A DNA stretch of 64,000 nt from Pithys albifrons albifrons (GCF_047495875.1 NC_092497.1:65929492-65993491); one strand, 5' to 3'. Shown: positions 47,376 through 61,575, numbered from the stretch's first letter. Numbers and translations: made by a program. Notes: a model not told the origin generated them from the letters alone.

Positions 47376-50300
47376 GTTATTTCTACTGACTATGAAGCAA
47401 TTATGATAATCAGTTATAAATAACTGAGGGCTTTTCCTTCTATTTTTATCTTCAGCAGATAGAATATTACCTATAACCCTTAGTGCTTTTTCAGTTCTTT
47501 ATGCCTCCTTCAATGTAAAGTGACATGAAACTGTTAAAAATTGTATTAAGCTGTATATATGCTTATGGTCTCCTGTCAGTACATGAATGTTTAGAAATAG
47601 AGTACTTGTCTTCCTTAACACTATTTTTAAAGTAAAAGAATTTGTATGTTTGAGTGGAATGAATGTGGTGAAGAAGGAATTCAGCTGACTACAATAAAAA
47701 TGAAAGGCAGGATACTTTATAACAGCCATAAATGTAGTAATGCTGCAGGTAGTAGACAGCCTTACTGTGAGGGAGGGAAGCACTATAATCCTGGTTAGCA
47801 CATTGAGCCTTACTTTTCCAAGACTTGATTTCTGACATTAAATTTATAATGAAATAGCTAGGCTTGTGCTAATTTAAGAGACGTAGTCATTTCAACCACT
47901 TCAGAAGGCTCTGTAATGATATAATGTCAATAGACCAATAAAATGTTAGTTCTTGGGTAAAGGAACAGAAAAAAATCTGCTATACAACCACCTGCAGTCT
48001 GTCTGCTTTCAAATATTGGCTTTTGTTGCAAAGAAATGACTGTATCTGATTTTACTCTGCTCTGTTTCACAGTGAATACCCTAGCTAAACTAAGTCTTCT
48101 GTAGTATTCTGTATTTAAAAAATAAATATGTATATATTCGATGGAATTTCATGGACACTTAGTATTTTCTCTAAAGCCCTGTGTTTTAGATACTTTTTGT
48201 AAAGTATTTCTCTTGTTTCCTGAAACATGAAGTTCCTAGTTCTCTAAAGAGTTTGCTATCAATAACCTTGTGTATATTGCAGCAATATTCTCAAGTCAAA
48301 TGTGATCTTTATGTTAGTCTTTGCTTCATGACTGTTGATGCTACAGAATAACAATTAAGCTCTAATACCCACTGAGCACTGGATACTTTGCCTTAAGGGA
48401 ACTCCAAGAATTATATGCAAATTTATTCTGTTTCTTTCTCTAGGAATGCCTGCCTCTTCTTCAGTCTACTTGGCCCAACTTCCATCCTTACCTTTCATTG
48501 CCCTCCACTATCATTTACTCTGTAGACAGTAGATACCATCTGTCTTGCTGTTAATTTCTGTGAAACCATACTGAGTGTTTCACACTTTGATGTTTGCGCT
48601 GGGAATATGTGAGCATTTGATTCAGGCCAGTTTAAAATCATAGAGACTGTCAGTGCTGCTCTTCAGAAACCAATTCCTGTTTTGCAGCTATTGTATTTGC
48701 TGTTCACCATTCTCCATCATTGAAAGCCAGGGAGCTGCCAGAACAAGACAGGTTTTGTACATTCTTTCTTGATATTGAGCCTTCATAAGCAGTATTTTTT
48801 TAAATACATTTTTGAGCCTATCTTTATAATCCATTTTATGATAAAACATGGGGTAGCTAGTAAGTAAATATGGGCTGCCATACACCTCCTCTGTACAAAA
48901 TTTAGGATGCATTTTGTAGATTTTTTTTTAAATGAGTAAAACAGATTTTATTGTTTTAAACGTTTTCTATCCCTGTCCTCCCTCTTCCTTCCTTCTGAAA
49001 TAATAAGAAAGCCAAGTAAGCAGAATATGTACTGTTTTCAGAGATCCATATAGACGGAGGCAACATCTTCTTTAATGTAACACATACAAAGGAATTTAAA
49101 AGGAAATAAAAAGCCAAAGGTTTTTTTTTACAAATTAAAAAGACATCTTCACAAATATGAACATATTGGTATGCTGTTTTTTATTGCTTAGCTAGTACAT
49201 ATAGTGTACATATAGTACATATATTAAATATTTTTAATTCACTAGAAATTTTGGTTTTGAATCAGCGTATTTTCTGTCAGTCTTTCCATTATTAAATATT
49301 CAGGATATACTAATTTATTCCAGAGTAAAAACCAATATTTGTATAATACTAATAGTAGCTTATAGTGTTAAAATTATTTTATGCAGCTGTCTCATGTTTG
49401 CAGGTTAGTGGGGGTGTTTTATAGCATACCAAAATGTCTTTTATTTCTCTAGCTGTTTCCAGTACCCTGTGTGTCACATACCATCACATGACAGTGAAAA
49501 TGTCATTAAAAATTAATTCACTTGAAAATTGTTCCTTAATGCTAGTGGATGAAAAACACTCTAAATAGATTTATCTGCTTGGTTTTTCCATAGGGGCATG
49601 TGAAAGAAAATACCGTGATCCACTATGTTGAAATCACTTTTATTTTAGTGATGTACACCAGTGATATTGTAGTACTTTACCTTACTTTTCATGTGAAAGC
49701 AAAAGACCTCCCAGGCAACTTCCATATGGAGACCATTCAACAAAGATACCATAATCTGTAGTTTGTCCATGTTACCTCTCTGTTACTATATATTTTCTCT
49801 TTTTTGGAAACATTTGTGAATGAAAACATGAGATTGTCCTGGTCTCTTTTGTCAGAGAGTCAGACTTTCTTCCTCTGTTTTGTATTCAATCTGGATGGTC
49901 ACATCCATCACACACTTTGAGTTCAAATAGCCAGGTGAAATGAAAATTTGTGATTATCAATCTAGGAAATAAATACGTTGAATACGGATGTGTAAGCACA
50001 GGTTCTAAAATGAAATGGCTAGAGGGATATACCTTACTATATAACACATCCTAAACCAATATTTACATAAACTGCAGTGCACAGGCTGCTTTGCGGACAC
50101 ATAGTGTAGATGGTCTCTCTTCCAGGGGTCTCCAGGTTCAACAGCAGACATATGAACAAGAATGAATATGGAGAATACACAAATGCCAACTTAAGTAGTT
50201 ACAATCGCAGGGGAAATGTTCGGAGCAGATGAAAGGGAGGCAAAGTTGCTGAGAACTGATGACATGGAGGGTGACCACATGAAATTTCTCTAAACAGAAA

Positions 50301-52734
50301 TGCAAAGTCTCAGCTGATGGCAAATTGTAACAAGTATGTGATTTGAAAGAGAATTTATGCTGTGAATGAGTATGGTGTCAGCTTCTATCCCAACACAGTT
50401 TAACAGCACCTAACAGTTTATCCAAAGTGGACAAGGCTTAGGTTGCCAGCTGAGTTTAGCTATTTTTTTTTATTTTTGCCTTATTCCATTTGTCCTTGAG
50501 TCTCTTAAGAGAAGCTTGGGTGTATGCTCATACTTGTGAAAACCTGTTTTCCTTGCCTATTTATATGTATGAGACTTTGGGTCATAGAAAGCAGAATGGA
50601 TTCCTTTGTGTGTCAAAGTCAATGATAAAACTCAATTTTACTTTGGGAAGGGAAAAGCTTTTCCCCAAGTACATAGATAGTCTCTGCTTTCAAAAGAGTG
50701 ATAATTACTCAGCTCTAATTATAAATATGAATTATAGCTGCATGAAAAAGTCTCTGGGGATGAAAACTGCAGACTGACCTCTCAAACATAAACCCAGCCT
50801 TTAAAAGAAAAAGTACTCTCTTTTCTCTTTTCTTTTTTTAATAAAATGTAGGACTTAAAACTAGAATTTAATTAAACTCTTTCTTAGTATATGGCCAAGG
50901 AATTCAAGCCAACAGGTATATTGAGCCTAGTGTGATTCACCCTTGCCAGACATGTGACTTGCAATGAATGTAGACACTGTAAATGAGAGTTTTTAAATGT
51001 TTTATCTGTTATAACAGAAACATTTAAATAGAATCATTAGCATCTGTTCCCAGACCTATACATTTTGAGATGTCAACTCTAAAATCACCTTTTGAATAGA
51101 ATGCATATCAGCTTGGTAGCAAAATACATTATCTCCTTTTGGTACTTTTTTATGTTTAAAATGGCTGGGTATTAGATTTACATTGGTCTTATAGGCAGTC
51201 ACTGCAACGTTGTACTGAAACATACACATAAGATGCCTTTGTTTCTTTAACTGTAGAGTTTCCTATTATTTTTATATTTGAAATACTATTTCTCCAAGAA
51301 AATAGAGGTAGAAAATGAGTTTTGGAATAGCTGAAGTTGCCCTGAAGCTTTTGATGACCTCAAATTTATATTTGACAAGTGAACCGAGTATAACCACAAG
51401 TGTACTCTGAGTGAGGAAGATTATTTTGAAAAGAAATCTACAGTGTGATGATGACTGATCTACAAGCCTTTCAGTATCTGGCTGAAGCCATAAAGTTTTT
51501 TAGAAGGCTATACACTTTAAAATTTGCACCTGAAGGCAAATAATAGTGAGCTTGAAAGCCAGAGATTATAGTATTGAAAGGTACATCACTTTTGAAAATA
51601 CAGAGGTTTCTCAGTACTACGGCACTGAAGAATGGAATGAAAACAGAAATGTGTATGAGCTTTTAAAAGAATGAGCAAGTATTCTCCTGCCTGTCATTCT
51701 ATTTTAATGAAATATGGAACCTCAAAAAGAATTAAAAACTCTTGAGGACATTGCTCATCTTCTGTGTTCTAATGTTCAATGAAATTCATTTGTTAAGCTA
51801 CAGTGAGGTAGTAGAACTATTGTAGCTGCATTTGTGAAAGAGTAAAGAAGCATTTGCAGTGATGTCCACCAGTGTTGCTGTGTTTCTGATAATATTGAGA
51901 AGTATTGATTGCTTTTCAATATTTCCACAAATATTGCTGGAAGTACCATTAAGCAGAATCGTTATACCATACATACAGTCATGCATTGTCACTTGTCATT
52001 GCACACACTCACAGGCAATTGGAGCAAAACAGACAGAAATCTTGAGACAAATTTAAAAGTATTTCCAAATTGTTTTAGAACCATTAATGAAATAGCTTTT
52101 AGTGGCACACTTGATTTTAAAAAATGTTAAACTAAAAATGATGCAATAGTTGATTACTGTAATATATAATTTCTTAAAAATGTAATGACTCCTTGTCATC
52201 ATGTAAAAAATAGAATTTAGTGTACATGCTTTAGTCACAGTGTTCATGAGGTTTTTAATAAGTATATTAGAAGAATGTACTTTTCTGGCTGTACAGTACT
52301 TACTGTCAGAATAATTTGCTACAATGAGCAGATCCTATTGCAAACTGTCAAATTTGTGTCTTGCAGTGGTTCTGTACTATCAAGTCTTACACAAGATATG
52401 AAAAATGTTACATATGCATGACTGTAAATAATGTCTGAAGACACTGACAGAAAGAGACATAAACATGTCTTCTGATGTAAGGGTAGTTAGTAACTATCAA
52501 GGATTAAATATGTCCTGCAGAATGATGTTTTAGAAAACTGGGAGAAAGAAAACTGGCCCCAGGTTTGTACCTGTACGAAATGAAAGTGTGGACAGCATGG
52601 TCTAGGAAAACTTATCTTTTATTACATGCACAACATGTTGTTACTTTTTAATGTATATAGTGATTGAATGCCTAAGGTATTTTTAAATATAAGTTTAAAA
52701 CCGAAGAAACGTCTTCCATAATTTTGTATCACCT

Positions 52735-53402
52735 TTGTGTTCAGGCTAGGGACAATCCCAAGTATCAGTACAGGTGGGGATGAATGGATTGAGGACACCC
52801 ATGTGGAGGAGGACTTGAGGGTACAGGGTATAAAAAAACTGGACACAAGCCAAAAAACCGCAAGCCAGCTGCATCAAAAGTAGCATGGCCAGCAGGTCAG
52901 GAGAGGGCATTCTCCCCTCCCTACTCCACTCACATGAGAGTACTCCCAGCTAGAGTAGCTCATCCAGCTCTGGGGTGTGCAGCACAAGAAAAAATAATGA
53001 GTCTGTTACAATGGGTCCAAAACAAAAATGATCGAGGCCAGTGAGAAGAGAAGGCTCTTGGGAAACTTTACTGTGGCCTTTCAATACTTTAAAGGAACTT
53101 CTAAGAAAGACAGGGAAAGACTTTTTCAAAGACTTGCAGTGACAGTAAAAGTTGCAACAGTTTACTGAAAGAGGGTATATTTAGATTGGATACAAGGAAA
53201 ACCTTTTACAATGAAAGTGATGCTGTACTGGAGCAGGTTGTCAACAGAACTTGGAGATGCCTTGTTACTGAAAGTGTTCAAGGTCAGTTGAACCAGGCTA
53301 TGAGCTACCTGGTCTAGTGAAAAGTGTCTCAGCTCGTGGCAGTGGGGTTGGAACTAGATCTTCAAAGATCACTTCCAAGCGAAACTGTTCTAAGATTCTA
53401 GA
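52735..53402 (+). mobile_element. CR1 LINE fragment, 3' end
   Basis: It is a plus-strand CR1 3' region: 'acaatcccaagtatcagtac', 'ccagctctggggtgtgcagc', 'gtggcctttcaatactttaa', 'ttagattggatacaaggaaa', ending 'cgaaactgttctaagattct'. It is about 670 bp, with no intact frame. Confidence 0.88.
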
Positions 53403-53660
53403 AGACATGGAACGTGGGGAATAAATATATAATGAGATAATAACCCAGTGATGTTGCTGAGGACTGTTGTATTTTTGAAATGCATTTAATGTGCATATAT
53501 AATCAGTAGCACAACAAAGTATATTGCAAAATGCTTTAGACTTATGAATAGTAAAAAGATAAATTTCTAGAAGATTGAACAATGTCAATTTATGGTCTCA
53601 TAAATCATATTGGTAATAATTGCAGTGATGTTCCATTTTAAAATATCTTACCCTGCACAC

Positions 53661-54735
53661 AGAGATGATAAAAGATTGTGGAAGAAATTTTTTCTCTTAT
53701 AAATTTACATTTAGAAAAGTGTAAATTATTCCCTTTCCTGCTGTCACTGGGCACTTTCCCTGACTGCTGTGACTGTTCAGATATGATGGAGAGTGGCTTA
53801 GCAGCTGTATCAGCGAACACCCTCAGGACGCTGGGGTTCATCTCATAGGGTCCCATCATCTTGTGTATGTTTAGGTTCCTCAGGTGGTCTTGAACCTGGT
53901 CGTCTCTTGCAATGGGAGGGATTTCCTCCACCTTCTGTCTTGAAATTGAGGGAATTGAGAGACGTGGGAAGATTGACTGCTAGTGAAAACTGAGGCAAAA
54001 AAAATTAGGCAGTATCTAATACTTTCTTTTACCTTCCCTTTCCTCACCAACATGTGTGTAGAAGCCATTCTTAATATTCTTTGCATCCATTTCCAAGTTC
54101 AGCTCCAGCTGTAACTTAGCTTTCCCAATCCTGTCCCTGCACAGCCAGGCAGGGCCCCTATATACTTCCCAGGATACATGTCCCTGGTTCCATTGCCTGT
54201 GGTTTTCCTGCTTGTGTTTCAATTTGGCAGGAAGTCCTTACTGGGCCATGCTGGTCTCCTGCCTTCCTTTTCTGAATGCTCACAGATGGGAATTAAGAGG
54301 TCTTGGGCTGTGAGAGAAGTGTCCTTAAAGATCTGCCAGTTTTATTCTGCTCCTTTTTCCCTGAGGGCAGTTTCCCAGGAGGCGCCATCCACTCTTTTCC
54401 TAAGTAACTACAAATTCAGGCTCTTAAAATTCAGAGTACTGACTTTAATCTGTGTTTGTCCTGAATGCCTCGAGACTGTGAATTCCACCAGGGCATGATC
54501 ACTTCAGCCCAAGCTGCCACCCATCTTGACCTCTCCCATGAGTTAACCTGTGACAGCAAACAACAGTTCCTCTGTCAGCTGCTCTCTGTCACCTGCATTA
54601 AGAAATTATCCTTGGTGCTCTCCAGGAATCTCCTGGAGTGCTTATATCTTGCTTATATCCAGTCATATGATTTGTCCCACCGGTTTTCAGCTATTGTGAT
54701 GAGATTGTAGCTTTCCAGCTGCACAGTGACTTCCA
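53661..54735 (-). mobile_element. CR1 LINE fragment, internal ORF2 region
   Basis: Minus-strand frames 53638-53931, 53880-54086 and 54016-54222 give pieces of the CR1 polymerase, such as DHLRNLNIHKMMGPYEMNPS with VLRVFAD, and KAKLQLELNLEMDAKNIKNG. They are in consecutive overlapping frames, so they are separated by frameshifts. The upstream part (54230-54735) matches the CR1 region that precedes the polymerase ('ttccaccagggcatgatcac', 'cttgacctctcccatgagtt'). The element lacks its 3' end and is dead. Confidence 0.85.
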
Positions 54736-55244
54736 GCCCCTTCTATGTGTTATACTATATCCTGTTTTATAGATTTGATGTGTTTTGAGGATACAATGAT
54801 GAGTAATTGGTAAATTAATTATTTGGATGTAATGGGAAATAGTTCAAAACGTAGTTAAGTGAGAATGTTTAGCACTCAGAGGTTAAATTTGGATTTTTAG
54901 TACTTTATTTTTCCTGTCCTTTTCCTCACTTAAAGTTCTATGCCACAAGACATTGTTGTGGTGATCCTTGGAACTCTGCTGTGAGACCTGTTCCCTAAAG
55001 GGAAAAAGGTCCAGTTCAGGTCATAAGCTTGAGAACCTGTTCACATTAACAGATACTGGTTTTCCTTTAGGAAGTTGTCTGCTACTTGAAATAGTATTGA
55101 TAAGAAGCTGCTGAAGAAAATGGTAAGTTTAAAGATTTAAAGTAACTCAGGTTATTGTTCATTTCCAAGGAAAAAAATGATGCCTGAGCTGCTGCCGGGG
55201 ATTACCTTTTTTTTTTTCATAAGTTGAGGTGGTTTTCTGTGAGG

Positions 55245-55440
55245 TTTCTATATATGCAGTTTCCAAGCAAAAGGATGAGATATCTCTTTTAGATATGGTT
55301 TTATTGGTGGAAAAATGGCATATTCTTTTAGTGACTAGGGATTTTCTATATATGCAGCTTCCAAGAAAAAGGAGGAGGTATCTATTTTAGACACGGTTTT
55401 GTTAGAGGAAAAATGGCACATTCCTTTACAGATTAGTGAT
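55245..55440 (+). repeat. Tandem duplication, two 98-bp units
   Basis: Unit 1 is 55245-55342 and unit 2 is 55343-55440. Both start 'tttctatatatgcag' and have no gap between them. I count about 16 mismatches and no indels (about 84% identical). It is preceded by a T12 run. It does not resemble any transposon I know. Confidence 0.88.
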
Positions 55441-57059
55441 TTGTCCTGCCATTGTTTACAGTGTGACTTTTTTAACAGAAATTTATTTCATGCTGCTGTT
55501 TTATTTTGGATTGCACTATTATTAGAAGTAAGTATGGTCTCTTAGACAGACACAGCTTGAACTACAGATGAGTGCCTTAAAATTGTGACATAGAACAACA
55601 TTTTGTCTCTGGAGGAGTGGCATATTTTCTCTACATACATAGTAATGCAAGATCATTTGCTAGGCATATCCTGTAAGATTAACTGTGTGGTTTTCAGGAA
55701 TGGCTGTGTGTTGTTTTCATTACCAACAAGCATTACATCTGTCTTGTCAGCTCTGAACTTAAGCAGCTTACTTATTCCTTGCACCTTATCACAGCAGGGC
55801 ACTTGGCAAGCTGAGAGACAACACTGTCCAAGTCTGACAAATAGAAGTCATAAAGCAATGTCAACATAGTAAGGATGGCACTACAGCCCACATCATCTTC
55901 CAATTTCTCCAGTAGCCTATATTTCACAGAATGACACTATGACAGAAAAATCTCTTGGTGGAGAGTCATTACTGTCTGCTTTTTTCAGCAGAGAATGGGG
56001 TGTGTCCAAAGGTGCCCTAACAAAATCACACATAGATTGGCATGGAGTTCATAAATTGAGTAATGAATATGTTAACTTCATAGTCCACAAAGTTCAGCTT
56101 TTCAAAACTGGGCAGATATAAGGGTACATGAACACAAAAACTGTAAAAAATGTCCTAAACTGGATTTGAAAATCTATATATTCCTCTGGTTTTGGACATC
56201 AGAGCAATAGTAGAACATATGTTGTTAAGCAAATGTTGCTCAAATCAACTGTAAATAAAGATGCCATTGCAAATAGAAACATTGTTTTAAAAACCTTCTA
56301 ATCCCCAAGAAGAGACAATACAAGTGAACCTTTAGTCTTTTGCATGGTGTCTTATGTTTGTCATCCCTTTTATAGAATGATAACTTTACATTATCTTTTA
56401 ATGTAAAGGCAAACATGTTCTTTGTTGAAATGGTGGCTGAAAGAAAGAGAGAGTGAGAGAGAGTGGAACCTAGAGAAGAATAATTCACATTACCTGATTA
56501 TGTACAATATTCGTCCAACCATCTGGTCTGTAGCTTACTGGCTTTCTTTTACAATATTAAGAATAAATTCCTTGATGACAGAAGAACTAGAATCTTGCGG
56601 TTGGGCAACACTCGTGAGTTTGGAGAAATTGAGGTCTTTGAGTAATAAGACGTGACTTATATTGCAGATCTCTTTGGCTGGGAACCTTTGGATAAGTAGG
56701 ATCTTAGGATAAGTAGACTTATCCTATTCAGAACTGCATATAATGTGCATTTTTCAGTTCAATTTCATAGTTTTAAGACAACCCATCTGAAAAATACTGT
56801 GGTCACTATGAAAACTGCCTTTGAAATAACTGTCATGTAAGTCTCTTTTCCCGGTAGGAATTTTATGTTTGCAGGAATCTCATCTAGTTCTTTAACTAGT
56901 CATGGTAAAAATTATCTCACTATAGCAAGTAGAAATTGGATAGCTTTTAAATAGAAATTGAGAACATGCAGCTTGGTCCTGGATGGCCCTTGTCAGGTTT
57001 ATGGGAAATGTAGGAGGTGGAGGTTTACTGAATGTGTCACAGAAAAGATTCTGCTATCA

Positions 57060-57540
57060 GAGAATCATGGAATCATTTAAGTTGAAAAAGACCTCTGAGA
57101 TCACTGAGTCCAACCTTTGACTGAGCAACACCTTGTCAACTAAACCATGGCACTGAGTGCCACATCGTCTCTCCTTGAACACTTCCAGGGACGGTGACTC
57201 CACTGACTCTGTGGGCAGTATGTTCCAATTTTTAACAGCCGTTTCCATGAAGAAATTCCTCTTGTTGTCCAATGTGAACCTCTCCTGGAACAACTTGAGA
57301 CCATTTCCTCTTGTCCCAAGGCTTGTTATGTGGGAGAAGAGGGATGCTCCACTTCCCTACCACCTCATTTCAGGGAGTTGTAGAGTGTGCTAAGGTCTCC
57401 CCTGAGCCTCTCTTTCTCCATGTTAAATAACCCCAGGTTCCTCAGCTGTTCCTCATATTACTTACACTCTAGACCCTTCACGAGCAACATTACCCTTACC
57501 TGGATTTGCTCCAGCATCTCCATGTCTTTATTGAAGTGAT
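57060..57540 (-). mobile_element. CR1 LINE fragment, 3' end
   Basis: It begins 'agaatcatggaatcatttaa' and continues 'gagatcactgagtccaacct', 'acttccagggacggtgactc', 'ccttgtcccaaggcttgtta', 'aataaccccaggttcctcag', 'tggatttgctccagcatctc'. It is about 480 bp and 5'-truncated. Confidence 0.9.
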
Positions 57541-60500
57541 ATCTTTCTTGATATGGGGAACTACAGTTTCGTTTAGATTTTTGGGTGCTGTCTTGCAGTC
57601 TTTTTGGGTGATTTCCTTGTTTATACAGATGAGTAATTGTGACTAGCATATAAACCTATGGCAGAGGAGTACTTGCTGACCAAATATTTATATAATTCAA
57701 AGCTTAGTACTGTCCTAGACAGCTTCTAGTAAATACAAACGTTGCCAAATATGTGTGACTCAGCCCTTTTTCATAATGATTATCTAAATAAATGGCATAA
57801 AATGAAAGCGTAGAGATTACAGAAGCAGGTAAGCAACATAGGAATAAGGGAGATGTGCTAAATGTTTCTCCCTTGCTATGGGATTACTTTAAAAGAGGAA
57901 AGTTAAGATCAAGATTCTTGTCAATCTGAGTGTGATGAAATGGTTAGTGAGCAGTTAATGGGATTATGGATAAGACTTGGTAAACTTTCAATATATCTCA
58001 TCTGTATGAAAGGAGGGTAAGCTGATTTTCTTCTCTTAAGATCAGAAAGCAGAGGTTGACCCATCACTTAGTACAGAACCTTGAACTGTAAAGTACTTTG
58101 TAAGAAAAGCAGCTAATGGCTAAATATTTTTGACCTTAATTATTATTGAGAGAAAAGAGAGAAACCTTTGAAGTGCAAGTGAACATTGTATTTAAGCAAA
58201 AGGAAGAAGATGCATAACATAAAGCTAGAGCGGAATGATTACAGTCCACGAAGTTCATTTGGGGTGGCCAGATCCATAATTTTTGAGTGATTTGGTTTCT
58301 AAGTTCTTTTTCTTCAATGCAGCAAATTCTGAGCATAAAATGGTTGTAGCCAAAATGTTAGAATCCTTCGATGAGCATCTCAACATTTTAAAGTTTCAAA
58401 TATTACTTAGTTTTGATAACAGAACTAGATACATGTCTATAAATAACATCTATGTATGCAGATAAATTGGATTTTCCACTGTTACTGTGAGAATAGTGGA
58501 GGAATTAGTAAAATAGGGATCTCATAGGTGATCTTCTTGGCCTGCTACATTTGTCTAGCTGTTCGAAATTCAGACTTAGGGAGCACTGGGTAGTGATCAC
58601 ACCTCAAGACCCCTTTTTTCCCCCTCTCAATAACATTTTTTTAATCTAGGATACATTATTACCCATCTAAGTTAATCTAGATATATATTTTAAAGAATGA
58701 AGAATGACCATATTGTACTTTTATACATATTTGAGAGGCTGCCAACATCTCGCCTAATATTTTTTATTAATGTTTTAACTGAGAATGGAAATATTTCTTA
58801 CAAGCCTGGGATTTTCTTTAGACATGTTTGGAAGTTTTATACTATGCAAAATTGTAGTGCTTCATGGAAATAGGGAATTATTTTTAAAGGAACCCAAAAT
58901 ACTTAATTTGAATTAAAACTTCATTCACAGGTTTTAAAAAAAATTTGGCACATTTAGAAAGTTTTGGTTTCTTTTGTTTATTTTGTTAATGTATTTAATT
59001 TAGAAATTATCAAAATGATAATTTGTCACATCCTAGAATTGTTTTTTATTGTGTTTCTGTGTCACTAATTTCCATCTCATAGGAACTTCTTGATATTATT
59101 TAGAGTTCTTAAGTATAGGTTTTGTTAGAGATTTAAAATTTTCCTTCTCTCGTTAGGATTTGATGGGAAGGTCAGATTACTGCATTGCATAATCCTGAGA
59201 TCCTTCAAAAACTAAAAGTGGTGATGTTGCTAAATAGAGCATACAGTTTTATGGATCCACATATTTAACCATGAAGAAGGAATTCATACTAGTGAACAAG
59301 ACAGTCTAATACAGTGAAATTTTAAGAGTGAGGGGATTGAGGAATAAAAAGTGGAAATGAGTGTCTTTTCTAGAATAATCACCAGTGTGAACAAAAAATT
59401 ACCTACACTAATATTTTTAAAATTAGAGTAGCAATAAACAGTCTTTTCAAATTCAGGTGTTATAATATGTGCTGATGCTTTATTCTAAGTGTAAACAGTA
59501 GCATTTATTTATTTTGTAGGAAGGTTATAAAGCCTGGGATTTTCTATATTGCGACTCCTTGGTAGATCTTTGTTCTAACATAATTAGGAATATGAATATA
59601 TATTTCTGCACAGTCGGTTACAGCTTGTAACTTAGAAAAGGTTTGGAGTGCAACACTTACGGCTTTTGGTAAATTATCTGAATTCTGTATTTCTTAATTT
59701 GCAATGAAATTGCTTCTTATATAAACAGAAAGCTTCAGATTTTTTTATATATCTGCTAAATGGTAAATCTTGAGTCATAAACTTGAGAAGGGTACAGTGA
59801 TAATTTGTGGGTTTTGTTAAAAAGCCTTATTAGAATGTTTGATAGGTCAGTTTCCAAGATGAGCTGCTCCAGAGCTGGCCAGGTCCGCAGTTCAAAAGGT
59901 GAGTTCAGTTGGTGGTCATCACCCTCCTAGAAGGTGTTTAGCTATGTCATTCATCTGGCAGAAAACTGACTTCTGCGCTTGCCAGAACTGATGTGTCTAC
60001 TCAGAAAGAGCTCCCATGAAAACATGAGGGTGTTCTAGTCTCAGGCTGCAGGGCACATGTTGCATTAAGAGTAAGGCCAATTTTTCTGTTGTGTTAAATT
60101 TGCCAGAAAATAAGTTGCCTTGCTTTCTAGCTGGTCCTCTGATATCAGGGGGACTGGGAGTTGCTGGGCTTAGATACTAAGTGATGGTCAATTAAACACT
60201 AAGCAAGAGAAGTGCAGAGCCTGATTGGGTTCAGTGAGAACTATTATGATTATGGATTCACAAATAGTGTGATACACTATACGCCTGGTTGCGCCCAATG
60301 AACTCTCATGGCTGGACTAGAAGTGTGGTCATGTTCAGTAACTCTCATGGCCAGATGCAAAATAGTGTATCTTATTGAGCAACAGAAATGCAGGTTCTTA
60401 CTGGATTGCCAGTGATAAATAGTCTGTCTCCAGAAGCAGATGTGAGTACACAGAATATGAATAATACAGCCAACAAAAAATACATTCAATTTTGAGATGA

Positions 60501-60761
60501 CTGTATAGCATCACAAACACAAGCCTACTTTCTGAATTTCACAGAGAGGAGGATATAGGCATAGCCTGTCAATCAGAATACAAAGGTGGAATCTCCTCTG
60601 ACCTCCCTCCCCACTTATACTATATTTATATTGGGTTTTTTTGAGGGAGTGGAAAAGGTAAAATTAAAGTTTTTGTAATTTCATGTTTTAGGTGGAATTT
60701 AGTTGACATTAGACATTAGCATAATGTGGGGATGTGAAAAGGAATATGTATTTTTGAGTTA

Positions 60762-61575
60762 CAGAAACACAGAATTGCAAATGGGTAAGACTTAAGGGTC
60801 CAACCTTCCTGTTTAAGCAGGGTAATCCTAGAGCACAGTGCCCAGGATTGTGACCAGACGGTTCATTTAGCAACAGGCCCACCTTATCCTTGTCCTTGTG
60901 TTATTGATGTATTTGAACAAGCTCTTCTTGTTGTCCTTGACATCCTTCACCACATTTAGTTCCACATGGCCCTTGGCCTTCCCTATGTCTCATTTCTACT
61001 TACCCTGACAATCTCAATATTCATTCCAACTTACCTGATCCTGCTTCCAGCTGCTGCATATTTCCTACTTACATTTGAGTAATGATGGGAGTTTTTTATT
61101 CATCCATGCATGTCTCTTTCTCCCTTTGCCCAGTTTCTTGCTCATTGGGATTCACAAAGGAAGTGACCCTGAAATATCAGCCTACTCTCTTGGACCCCTT
61201 TTCTCTGCAGGGCCTGTTCCCATGGCAATCTTCCAAGAAGATTCCTGAAGAGGCTAAAGTTAGTTCTCCTGAAGTCCATGGTTGTAATCTTACTTGCTGC
61301 CCTGCTTCCTCCTCATTCCATACTGAACTCTACAACCTCATAGTCACTACAGCCAAGGTTCCTATTTCCAGCAAGGCCTTCTTTGTTTATTATTATGAGG
61401 TCAGGCAGCACACCACTTCCTGTGCGATCCTCCACTGCCTGTGACAGGAGTTGTCATCAGTGCTTTTCAGGAACCTCCTGGACTGTTAGTGCTTCTCTGT
61501 GTTGCTTCTCCAGTAGGTATCAGGGTAGTTAAAGTCCCCCAAAACAACCAGTGCCAGTTCCTACAGTGATAAATT
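60762..61575 (-). mobile_element. Composite CR1 LINE fragment
   Basis: The left part (60762-60870) is CR1 3'-region sequence ('ggtccaaccttcctgtttaa', 'cctagagcacagtgcccagg'). It continues directly into internal sequence (60870-61575: 'caagctcttcttgttgtcct', 'tagttctcctgaagtccatg', 'ggaacctcctggactgttag', 'gggtagttaaagtcccccaa'). The last block is the complement of an endonuclease GDFNYPDT-type motif. The polymerase is therefore deleted from the middle. The plus-strand open frame at 61082-61444 is antisense to this element. Confidence 0.82.

Noticed and set aside
61082..61444. 120-codon plus-strand open frame
   Set aside because: It is antisense to a CR1 fragment, whose minus-strand homology explains the sequence.
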